The notes under the pieces: generated by a model
Database searches by the model: none
What the model saw: only the letters and a program-made list of their open reading frames with translations
Told to the model about the DNA's origin: nothing
NCBI GenBank assembly: GCA_022059125.1
Contig: JAEUWY010000006.1
Coordinates: forward strand, 372,001-436,000
Source of the DNA: Corynespora cassiicola
Taxonomy: Eukaryota; Ascomycota; Dothideomycetes; Pleosporales; Corynesporascaceae
Direction: 5' to 3'
DNA: 64,000 bases
Shown: positions 55,215-64,000 of the stretch, piece by piece
How positions within the stretch are numbered: the stretch's first letter is position 1
Layout of the letters: each line of letters begins with the position of its first letter
Position numbers and translations under genes: made by a program

Positions 55215-56376
55215 AGGGAGGGAAAAAAAAGAGCTGCCGTGGAGGAGGGGTTCCCTCGAAGCCATCACATCGCGGCGGCAGTGTAGGGTGCGGTGGGCTC
55301 ACCGACTGTACAAAGTGGCAGCCACACCGCCCCGCTGCCAATCAGTAGCCATGGCAGGGCCGTCGCAGGGCCGTCGCAGGGCCATCGCTGGGGGATGAGG
55401 CCGTTGCGGTGCGTTGCGGTGCGTTGCGGTGCTGCAGGCCTGACCGGAGCCGTCCAATGCGTGGGCGACGCTTGACCGCCACGCAGCGAGGCACAACGCG
55501 ACAAAAGTGTGCTTGCCCGCCTGCTTTTTTGCCCTCCTCCCTGTACTGTCCGGTACTGTCCTGTCCTGTACTTGTCGCCGTGTAACTTTCCTCCTTTTCC
55601 TCCTCCTCCTCCGCCACTTACTCCTCCTGCGTGTGTAAGCCCGGCTGTTGTCGCGCCGCCTGGGGCCCCCCGCTCGCCCGCTGATTGGCCCGTCCCGACT
55701 CGCGCACCCCAGCCTCGCTGCATCCCACGCTCACCTCTCACATACGACGACGACTGACTCCTCTCGCCCTCTGACTGCTCCTCATCTGCGCATTCCTCCA
55801 CCCCAGCCTGCTCGACCGCGCCCTGTTGAGCCTCATTGCCCTCCAGACCCCCCCCATCCCCACCGCGTGCCCCCAGTTGGGTTCCACCCCCAGGCGCCAA
55901 CCGGTTCGTCGGAGCCCTTGGGCGTCAACACGATATTAGTACAGCGACTGCGGCCACTCGAGCCCCGGCCGCCCCCAGGATCGAGCGTCGCTGCTGTGCC
56001 CAGCCCAGCTGCCAGACCAGAGGGAAGAAAAAAATTACTCCGCAGACTGCAAAACACTGCGAGGCAATGCAGAGCCACAGCACCAGTCCCATATAGATGG
56101 ACGTCGCCAGCCACGGTTGCACACCCACACGACGACACGGCATGCCGACGGCGCCCCCGTAGCCGCAACCAGGACCCTCCCAGCAATCCAACCCAACCCC
56201 ATCCCACCGCGAACGCCCGCCATTGCTTTTCCCACCGCGCCCCTTCGCCATTCGCCAGCCCCGCGAGAGAGGGCAGCAGAGAGGGGGATTAAAGGCGACG
56301 TGCCTGCCCCAACCGCCCACCGCTGCCCCGCGACCCGCCCGTGCGACGCACCAGTGACCCACGCCGCCCGCGGATC

Positions 56377-59300
56377 ATGCCGCGCTTCACCTCCCCCGAC
56401 AATGGCGAGTCGAGCAGCCGGAGCCAGAGCAGGCAGCGCGCGAGGACCGAGGTGGCTGGGAACCGCAGCATGTGGGACCGCCTGAGCTTCCAGAAGATTG
56501 GCAGCTGGCTTAAGAGGGAAGAGGAGGAGCCCCCGTCGCTCGAGAAGATGGCTCGCCCCTCGGGGGAGTCCAACAAGGAGAATGGCCGCCCGCACTCGAG
56601 TGGCGAGACGGCCTCGCGCCCCGGGGGCCTGCTGGGGAGAAGGAGCAGCAGAAAGGTTGTCCCCGGCCTGCCCCGCCCGCTCACTTTCAAGAGGATGAAC
56701 AGCGAGAAGCGTGACAAACTGCTCCAAGTGCCGGAGAATACTGAACAGCGCAGGGCGGCGTCTGCCGATAGACGTCAGTCCAGCCCCCTCAAGCGAGCCC
56801 TCTCTCCTCCTCCCATCTCGATACCCTCCATGTCTGCACCCGACGTCCTCAGCCCGCAAGACAGCGAACCGCAACAAAAACCTCAGCCCCCGCCCCAGCC
56901 CCAGCCTCAGCGCCAGTCCCAGCCGATGTCCATGCCCCTGCCCACGATAGGCGGCGGCCTCGATTCCAACATTCCGGCCGGTGCGCGCCAGGTGGATTAC
57001 GGTGCCGATGATAGCGTCGACTTCATGTTTGGCGGAGGACCGCCGCCCTTGTCCGTAGCCGGAGACTCGTTTCTCGAGCGGCGGTCCACCCGGTCCGCCT
57101 CCGATGTCGACGACACCCGGCTGCAGGAAGAGCTAGAAGCCAAGTGGATCCTGAACCTCAGCATGCACTTTCGTGACCTTTCCGACCGCGAAAAGTTCTT
57201 CATCACCTTTGCCGAGGAGCCCAACAAGTGGCGCAGAGTCACCGTCTCGTGTGACTACCGCAACCTTGCCCCCGACTCGCTCGAGGCTGACCTCAAGAGC
57301 CTCCACTATCAACGAGACAAGAGCTCGCGCATCTACGAAGCTATCCGTGACTCGCTGCCAGCCATACAATTCTACGAGACCGTGACTAACCTCAAGCTCC
57401 AGACTGACGATGGGCGTCTGCACGTCCACGTCACAGAAGACGTCAATGAGATCATTCCCTACCCTTCCCTGTCTGCCGTCGAACACCTCCGCTGCCAGCA
57501 GTTTAGAGAGAGTGCCATTAGCTTCGACTCGCACATTTCGGGCTTCGTGTACAAGGTCTCCGCTAGAGGCAGAGTATACATCAAAAAGGAGATCCCGGGC
57601 CCGGATGCTGTCGAGGAGTTTCTGTACGAGATCAATGCCCTTGCCAGCCTCCAAGAATCCAAGTCCGTCATCAAGTTTGAGGGCATCATCGTGGACGAAA
57701 AGGACGAGCTCATCAAGGGCTTGCTGATTAGCTACGCCGACCAAGGTGCCCTGGTCGACATGCTGTATGACTACAAGCATGACCCCATGGAGTGGCGCCG
57801 CCGCGAGAGATGGGCCATGCAGATTGTAGAGGGCCTGTCCGAGATCCACGAAGCTGGATTCGTGCAGGGCGACTTTACCCTCTCCAACATTGTCATTGAC
57901 CACGACGACAATGCAAAGATTATTGACATCAACCGCAGAGGCTGCCCCGTCGGATGGGAGCCCCCCGAGCTGGCCCGCCTGATCGAGAGCGGACAGCGGA
58001 TATCCATTTACATAGGAGTGAAGTCGGACCTGTTCCAGCTGGGCATGGTCCTGTGGGCGCTCGCCCAGCACGAAGATGAGCCCGAACGTCAGCCTCGCCC
58101 TCTCGAGTTTGAACATGGGAAGATCCCTGAATACTTCCGCGACATCGTGCGAGCCTGCCTAAGCGAGTCTCCGAGGGAACGCCCTGCTGCAAAGGATATC
58201 CTTGCACGCTTCCCGTCATCCGTGGGGGACCACCTCAAGCCAATGGCGGCCTCGAGACAGAGTGTCTCTACTCACAGGAGTGACAAGGAATACATTGACC
58301 CCGCCACTGCTGTTGACCTCGACGACATTTCAAACCACCACCGCCACTCCCGGTCCAGGTCTTCGTTTTCACACGTGAACATGCCATCGACCGACTACAT
58401 CGGGTCTTCGAGCTCTTACGATGTCATCTCAAGCTCCAATGTCCAGCGCGGACGGTCTCCAGGTGATGCGAGGAATAATAGCGGCACGAGGAGAAGCGAC
58501 GGCTCACCATTTGCGGGACCAAGATCCATCATGTCTCTTGATGATAGTGAAATGGAGAATGAGCTAGCCAGTCTGCCCGCCAGCCGAGACACTAGGTGGG
58601 AGCAGGTCTATGTTGATGGGGACACAAAGCTCGTCCACCGCGGTGCAGGCGATATTGACGTCCAAGACTTTGCACGTCAAGAGCCCAAGGATGTCTGCAT
58701 CACGACCCCGCCGGAGGAGTTGGAAAACACGCTCACCGGCAGCAAGAACAGCGACGACACGCAAATGGCCCTGTCAACCGGCAACGACTTTCAGCACCTG
58801 CCGCCGTACGATACCTCGCCCAAGAAAGAGACGGGGCACCGAAGGGGGATTGGAAACAAGGCCTCGTTCAGTGACCGCGTTCATCAGCTCAACAGCTCCC
58901 ACTCTCCCAACATCAACACGCAGATACCCAATTCGGCCACGCTTGCCGACCTCCAGGACGAGATTGCGCTAGATTCTTCGGTGACCTCATCCGCCTACCC
59001 GTCCCGCACCAGCACCGCGTTCCCACTCGAGCGAGCGGAAACGGGAGTTTCATTCAAGTTTGGCCGGCCCGTCCACCAGGACTCTGGTTTCAACGAGCCC
59101 GAGCGGACTTCGTACGAGAGCGAACGCATACGCCAGAGTTTAGACATGACCATGGCTGATATTGCCCGGGCACGTGAGCAGGACCAGCGAGTCAACGAGC
59201 GACTATGGGACGAAAAGGACGGTACCATGATTGGCGAGGGCGTACGCGGCGATCAACTCGTCATCCAACCGCCTACCCCGCAACCCTTACCACCGACATC

Positions 59301-59769
59301 GGCAAGAGCGGATTCAAAAAGTGGGGTCGGTCCGAGGGGAATTGTGCCGGTCGAGGACGCGGCAGAAAAGGCGCTTGAGGAGAAGATTAGCAACACCACG
59401 ATCCGGCCCCCAAGTATACTGATTCCAGAGTACTACCACAAGGGTGCACAGGCTTTTGACGACAGTCCCTCGATTGCTACCCCTGCGACAGGCGAGTCCC
59501 AGAGACACATGGAGCTATTGTCTCAACAAGATGCTCCGCAGACGCATGGTCGCGAAGAGCACAGCAAACATGGCAAGCATGCCATGCAGCCCGAGCATAA
59601 GAATAGCTCGCACCATACCTCACATCACACCCATGACACGTCACACCACGCCTCGAATCATACATCACATCATACATCTCAACACACGTCACACGGTGAG
59701 AGCCCGCCGCAGCGCCAAAATCACCGTAAACACAGCAATGCCAAAGATAAGCACGGAACAAAAGTTTAA
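56377..59769 (+). CDS. Large atypical protein kinase-like protein
   Basis: One exon of 1130 residues. The N-terminal 250 residues are Ser/Arg/Pro/Gln-rich and disordered. A folded part follows (about 255-345, KWILNLSMHFRDLSDREKFF). The kinase-like fold spans about residues 390-620, with β3-type lysines K403/K404 (RVYIKKEI). The catalytic loop reads FVQGDFTLSNIVID (D499 with the N four residues on) instead of HRDxKxxN. The metal-binding DFG reads DIN (517-519), and APE is replaced by GWEPPE. The glycine-rich loop is not evident. The aspartates are kept, so activity is possible but should not be assumed; it may be a pseudokinase or scaffold. A His/Ser/Thr-rich run near the C-terminus (SHHTSQHTSHG) could bind metals. 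The start is the first ATG after an upstream GTG-led extension. The protein lies downstream of a very long non-coding region. Confidence 0.82.
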   Translation: MPRFTSPDNGESSSRSQSRQRARTEVAGNRSMWDRLSFQKIGSWLKREEEEPPSLEKMARPSGESNKENGRPHSSGETASRPGGLLGRRSSRKVVPGLPRPLTFKRMNSEKRDKLLQVPENTEQRRAASADRRQSSPLKRALSPPPISIPSMSAPDVLSPQDSEPQQKPQPPPQPQPQRQSQPMSMPLPTIGGGLDSNIPAGARQVDYGADDSVDFMFGGGPPPLSVAGDSFLERRSTRSASDVDDTRLQEELEAKWILNLSMHFRDLSDREKFFITFAEEPNKWRRVTVSCDYRNLAPDSLEADLKSLHYQRDKSSRIYEAIRDSLPAIQFYETVTNLKLQTDDGRLHVHVTEDVNEIIPYPSLSAVEHLRCQQFRESAISFDSHISGFVYKVSARGRVYIKKEIPGPDAVEEFLYEINALASLQESKSVIKFEGIIVDEKDELIKGLLISYADQGALVDMLYDYKHDPMEWRRRERWAMQIVEGLSEIHEAGFVQGDFTLSNIVIDHDDNAKIIDINRRGCPVGWEPPELARLIESGQRISIYIGVKSDLFQLGMVLWALAQHEDEPERQPRPLEFEHGKIPEYFRDIVRACLSESPRERPAAKDILARFPSSVGDHLKPMAASRQSVSTHRSDKEYIDPATAVDLDDISNHHRHSRSRSSFSHVNMPSTDYIGSSSSYDVISSSNVQRGRSPGDARNNSGTRRSDGSPFAGPRSIMSLDDSEMENELASLPASRDTRWEQVYVDGDTKLVHRGAGDIDVQDFARQEPKDVCITTPPEELENTLTGSKNSDDTQMALSTGNDFQHLPPYDTSPKKETGHRRGIGNKASFSDRVHQLNSSHSPNINTQIPNSATLADLQDEIALDSSVTSSAYPSRTSTAFPLERAETGVSFKFGRPVHQDSGFNEPERTSYESERIRQSLDMTMADIARAREQDQRVNERLWDEKDGTMIGEGVRGDQLVIQPPTPQPLPPTSARADSKSGVGPRGIVPVEDAAEKALEEKISNTTIRPPSILIPEYYHKGAQAFDDSPSIATPATGESQRHMELLSQQDAPQTHGREEHSKHGKHAMQPEHKNSSHHTSHHTHDTSHHASNHTSHHTSQHTSHGESPPQRQNHRKHSNAKDKHGTKV

Positions 59770-62153
59770 GTCACCTTTTCCCCCCTTTAGTATTCTTTCC
59801 CGACTTTCCCTTCGCTGGGAGGTCGTTGCATCATTACTACCACTACCACTGCACTGCACTACTACTACACTACACTTATATACGGTTTAACTGTCCAATG
59901 TTCTTTTTTTTAAACTATACACCATCACATCACCTCTTTTGTTTGATACTATTGCATTTTTGAAAGTTTTGGGTTACGACATGGTACTATTCTTGGCCTT
60001 TTTTGGGAAGGGTTTTGCGCGGTACTAGTCCTCTGTACGGCCCTATTCCCTTATTTTATGTCTGTGTTTTTTTGGATTATGGATAGCGTCTGCAATGATT
60101 TGATTTGCTTTTGATCAGGGATTTTTATTTGGGTCGAATGGGTGGATGGGCATGAATGGGATATGAAACTTTTTTTCTTCCTTTCTATTCTTATTCTTCA
60201 ATTTTCATCTTTTTCTGTGCGAAATGTAAGATCTTCTTGGTTTGAGGAGGGTTTGCCGACATATTGCTCCTGTCCTTGGAGCCCGCCTGGTCCCTTTGGA
60301 GTGAGGGTTGTCGCCTGCTTGATGGGCGTGGTGAGAGGGAAAGGGACTGCGAGGGCTTGGGATGGGGGTTTTGAGGTTCGTTCCTCATGTTGGTTTTTTG
60401 GGTCTCTTTTTGGATAGGTGGGGGGTTTGGATTCTCTTCAAGGGGGGTCGCCTTGTTGGAGGATTGGATTGGAGATGCGAGTTAGGGGATGAAATGTTTG
60501 TCTTTGCGTTTTTTCATGAGGGTGGGTTCTGCGTGGAGTTTGGGGGTTTGGTGGGGGAGATGGGGGAGAGAGGGGGAGGGAGGGATGATGTGATTGGATA
60601 CCATGATTTGAATGTAGTCTTTTTTTTTTGTTTGAAAGTTTTTGTATTTGGGTGCATGATGTGTGATGTTGGTGCTGATACGATGTTGATGCTTGAATTG
60701 GGGGTTGGAGAGGTTGACTTGGTCGTGTAGTTGTGGGTGGGTGGATAAGTATAGCGACGTATGCTACGACCTGGTCTCCATGCAACATTTTACCGACTTC
60801 GCTATGCAACACGTTACAGGCCCCGTGCCCGCCAGGTGAGGGCAACAGGCCTTGTGTGTGGTTTTTTCTAATGTAGTGTACTCTTTAGTTGCAAAGACCA
60901 AGGTTCTAGAGGATGTGCTTGCAATGATGTTCTTTAGTCTTGGCTTTTTCAGTCGTAGGATTAGCTCATGTTCGGTGGCAAGGGGACTGAAAACTTCGTC
61001 GCGTGTTTGTGACCACATGTTTTGTTGGCTCATCGCACAAATCAAGCCTCTACCTCGGCATAGTGCTGAAGCTATGCAGACCAGTGTTTAGGGGTAGGCC
61101 TTGTGTGTATGTTCTGCGATTTTTGGACCCCGGTCTGCGTGTGCTTTTGGCTATTCTACTAGAATGCAGACCAGTGGGGGAATCTCGACCTGGTCGCTGC
61201 GGATAGACTTTTAGCGCAACACAGTGTACGTATATGCTAGCCTAGCAACGGAGTCTCCCGAGTCAATGAAATGAGGAGCTCCATCAGCAGGATTTGGTCC
61301 TTGCAGGGCTAGGGTCCAAAGAACAGGAGGAGCTGGGGCGCCCTCTTGTGGATTTTCTTTGTGTATTCTAATCGTGTAACGATTCTTTCCTGGGGAGAAC
61401 AGTACAAGAAAGATCCGATCGGAAGTAGTGCATGGATGGGGAGATGCAAGATATACAAACTGGAGCACCACCGCAACGCCTTTTACGATTATATTATCAA
61501 GTCTCCACTAAGGAAGTATTTTGTGTCATGGTTCAGGGTCGTGGTTCAGGGTCGATTGCATTGCTCGTCTTGATGGGTAAAGAACTTGGGACTTGTTGTG
61601 GAATTCAACGACATAGGATATGCATACTGCAAGTGGCTTGTGCCTGTGTAATCGACCTCAGGTGTATCTTTCTCTCAACAGTAGATTGGATTCAAACCCA
61701 CTACCGTACTGTATATTAAAGGCACTCAAAAGCATGAATGGAATGTTGCAGTATAATGACCTCGATTTAGGTGACACTATTTTGTTTTCTTGAATGCCTA
61801 TCATGTTTTCAAACATTTTCTATAAATCAACCCACTTTGACTTCCTCTGCGGCATCTCAAACAAATCTAATAGCAAATATAATAGCAAATTTAACAAATT
61901 CAAATGTAGAAAAACAATCATCTTTCTATAGTAATATCATTTTAGTAACAGCCCTCTGAATGCTTTAGTATTTTTTTTAATTAGTGCTATGAACTGTGGA
62001 ACTTCTCCTTAACGCCTTTGACGGATATTTCATCAAGTCTCGGCTATAAATTAACCCTAATCGCCAAAAGAAGCGTGACAAAAGGACCATACACCACCGC
62101 CAATAATGCTGCCACTCTGTTGATACGAGATACACATAAATGTCATCTACATC
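59770..62153. other. 2.4 kb convergent intergenic region
   Basis: The two kinase-like genes converge here. The left part is T/G-rich with many homopolymer runs. The right part (about 61.7-62.1 kb) is AT-rich. No gene is supported. Short direct repeats between 60.75 and 61.2 kb are reported under findings. Confidence 0.5.
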
Positions 62154-63748
62154 TCAATCTCCATACCACCAATCGCCATGGGCCTGCATAGGCTCAGCAC
62201 CCATCTTGCAGCAAGCAAGCGGTGGCCAGACCTTTGTGAGTTGACCAGCCGTTGGCCTCTTCTTGGGATCCCGCTCTAGCATACTCATCCAAACTTCGCG
62301 GAGCATCCAATCGTCCCTAATCAATCCTTGTAATTGCTCAATATTTGCCTGGTACGAAGTATCGAAGTGCTCATTCGACTCTAGGACCCGCTTGAGCTCC
62401 CAGTTCAAGTCTTTCCCCTCGGCCAATATTCCGCCGGATTTGCGCACAGCCAGTATCTCGAGCAGAACGCAGCCTAGGGAAAACACGTCTGCGGAGAGTC
62501 CCCTTGCTTGCCGCTCCACGACCTCTGGGGCTGCGTATTTCCGCGTGAAGCTTGTTGGGCCCTCGGTTTCGGTGTCGTCGATAGAAGCGTATGCGCGGGC
62601 TATGCCGAAGTCGGCGAGGTAGACGGAGTACTTTGGTACAGTATTCAATAGATCCAAGTTATCAAGCGTGTTCTTTGGTCTGGATCTGCGCACGAGGATG
62701 TTTTGCGGCTTGATATCCATATGCTTGATCATATGGCTGTGGATGTGGGACAGGGCGCTGACTAGGCAGTGCTCATAGGTAACGAGGTCACTGGCATAGG
62801 ACATCCGATGGCCGAAAGTAAAGGAGCCATTTTTCAATTCGTCCAGGAAATCCTTCAGGTTGTGATCGGCTACGGGGTACATGAGGATGGAAAGATAGTT
62901 GGAGATTGTGTATGTGCCGATTACTTGGACAATGTGGTGGCAATTCAGACGCGTTAAATGTGCCACTTCTTCCGTGGCCTGCTGTTTTGTAAAATTGCTG
63001 CTACATCGAATCGTTTTGCGTGCGAGTAGGATCCGCTTGCATTTGACGCTCTCTACAATCGCGTTGGCGCTGCTGCCGATTGTTTGGTGGACTTCAAGTA
63101 TGCCATTCAATATCCCACGTTCGCTTTCTTGAAACTCTGCATGTTGGCCTCTCCCCGACCAGTCTTGTTCAATTGTTGGATCGACCGGCCAGAGGTTTTT
63201 GAATTGGAGAATCTTGGCATACTCATTGTCACTGTCACCACCAAAGTATTAGTTCTGACAGATTAGATATCGACGAGAGCAACTTACAAGTGTAAACGGT
63301 TTCGATCTGGTGTTTCTTTCAGAAAGTCTCCCTTGCCATCACCTCCTGGAGCAGTGTGATATGATTGCGTTGACCAAGTTGATGGAGCAGTCCAGTAGGT
63401 ACTCTGAGATACCACGGAATTTCCAGAGCACGGAAGTCTTTGAAATGCAGTCCCATCGGATTTCAAAGCTATCCAACGAGTCATCCAAGCACCATCGTCA
63501 CGGGTCGGGAGAATTGATCGTTCCACGATCCTTTGGGGCGCCACGGAAATCTTCTCTCCCATTTCATCCAGCTCATTCAAAGAGAGAGATATACTGTCGG
63601 AATCAACAAGTGGCTGCAACGGGGGTCTATCAGAGTCTCTGCCCGGACTCCAATCCAGATCTGATTCGGGCGCTGCGAAGTTGTCATTGAGCAGTGCTTC
63701 GAACATTCCTGCACTGGTTGCTGGTATGGAAAAATCTTTTTCTTCCAT
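62154..63748 (-). CDS. Serine/threonine protein kinase (HMD variant)
   Basis: Two exons on the minus strand, 63288-63748 and 62154-63231, joined in phase 2 across a 56 bp intron with a GTAAGT donor, giving 512 residues. The N-terminal 190 residues are charged, with no domain seen. The kinase domain occupies about residues 205-490. VESVKCKRILLARKTIRCSS carries the ATP-site lysine (ARK). The catalytic loop is IKHMDIKPQNIL, with Met in place of Arg in HRD (H324-M325-D326). The DFG is intact (D361), as is the APE motif in RKYAAPEVVE. LSADVFSLGCVLLEIL and WMSMLERDPKKRPTAGQL are the usual F and H/I helix signatures. All residues needed for catalysis are present. The Arg-to-Met change removes the residue that normally contacts the phosphorylated activation loop (an RD kinase), so activation by loop phosphorylation is unlikely. 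Fungal kinase families of this kind are large and mostly uncharacterised. Confidence 0.85.
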
Positions 63749-64000
63749 AATAGCTGTCCTGTTACGAGTACCTAGATATTCCAACGCCTAGTCGATATCA
63801 ATGCTTAAAGTCAGTTCAGGTCGACGAAGGGACCAAGGTCTGACTGCAAAAAGAGAAAACAAGCACGTTGAGCACAAAAACATGCCGACATGCGAGAGGA
63901 TATAGTGCATCTTGCAAGTCACCCCGAACTGAGGCTGAGAGGTTACTGGGGAAGGATTCTCCTCGCCGTGGCACCCGACCTCAAATGGACTAGCTTGATC
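63749..64000. other. Right-edge upstream region of the kinase gene
   Basis: These 252 bases contain the kinase promoter or 5' UTR. No further gene can be seen before the window ends. Confidence 0.5.

Larger units (their letters stand above)
52148..56376. other. 4.2 kb gene-free region before the kinase-like gene
   Basis: No gene is supported between Lon and the kinase-like gene, both on the plus strand. The stretch holds microsatellites, pyrimidine-rich runs near 55540-55640 and several T- or A-runs. It includes the Lon 3' end and presumably a long upstream region and 5' UTR of the kinase-like gene. A TATATATA at 54172-54179 and the pyrimidine-rich block mark possible transcription starts. 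Confidence 0.6.

Noticed and set aside
55265..56292. Frames of more than 200 codons on both strands before the kinase-like gene
   Set aside because: Low-complexity Pro/Arg/Gly composition and overlap on both strands. They lie in the pyrimidine-rich leader region.
60764..61471. Two minus-strand frames of 93 and 86 codons between the kinase genes
   Set aside because: No domain and no consistent splice join between them. They may be relics, but the evidence is too thin.
1..64000. CRISPR array, rRNA, tRNA or intact transposon
   Set aside because: I searched by eye for regularly spaced repeats, T-loop motifs (GGTTCRA and its complement), and transposase or reverse-transcriptase motifs, and found none. 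A covariance-model scan would be decisive for tRNAs.

Overview
This is a chromosomal window from a filamentous ascomycete (Pezizomycotina). The evidence is short introns, about 46-75 bp in most cases (longest 212 bp), with GTAAGT/GTATGT-like donors and a branch point near CTAAC or CTGAC; intron-split genes on both strands; and families typical of these fungi: Mrp51, Bbc1, fungal rhodopsin-like membrane proteins, GMC oxidoreductases, and ankyrin proteins with a STAND-type N-terminus. I cannot fix the class or genus. Dothideomycetes would fit, but that is only an impression. Exon joins were worked out by eye from splice signals and reading phase. Every multi-exon model closes in frame.

Layout. 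0-15 kb is a conserved block. It holds the start of an uncharacterised coiled-coil protein running off the left edge (minus), a 6.3 kb gene-free stretch, mitoribosomal Mrp51 (minus), the RNA polymerase II CTD phosphatase Rtr1 (minus), and divergently from it the actin-patch protein Bbc1/Mti1 (plus). 15.7-27.6 kb is accessory and partly AT-richer: an orphan ORF, a secreted GMC oxidoreductase in five exons, a two-exon unknown, an F-box-like protein, a small secreted protein and a single-pass membrane protein. 28.3-31.0 kb is conserved again, with ribosomal protein eS17 and a vacuolar Ca2+/H+ exchanger. 32.4-47.7 kb is a second accessory stretch: a five-exon STAND-N/ankyrin protein, a SET-domain protein with a secretion signal, a cytochrome P450, a fungal 7-TM rhodopsin-like protein, a small membrane protein, an MFS transporter, and a second STAND-N/ankyrin protein. 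48.8-63.7 kb carries the mitochondrial Lon protease and two protein-kinase-like genes, the first behind a 4.2 kb gene-free region.

How the parts relate. Housekeeping genes (mitochondrial translation and proteolysis, Pol II CTD phosphatase, actin patch, cytosolic ribosome, vacuolar calcium) alternate with accessory genes for environmental interaction. The P450, 7-TM protein, small membrane protein and MFS pump lie together, but no polyketide, peptide or terpene synthase is present, so this is not a complete metabolite cluster. I found no CRISPR array, rRNA, tRNA or intact transposon. The items most worth a second look are the two ankyrin proteins bracketing the island, the signal-peptide SET protein, the GMC enzyme lacking its second catalytic His/Asn, the kinase-like protein with altered catalytic motifs, and a pair of tandem hairpins between convergent genes.
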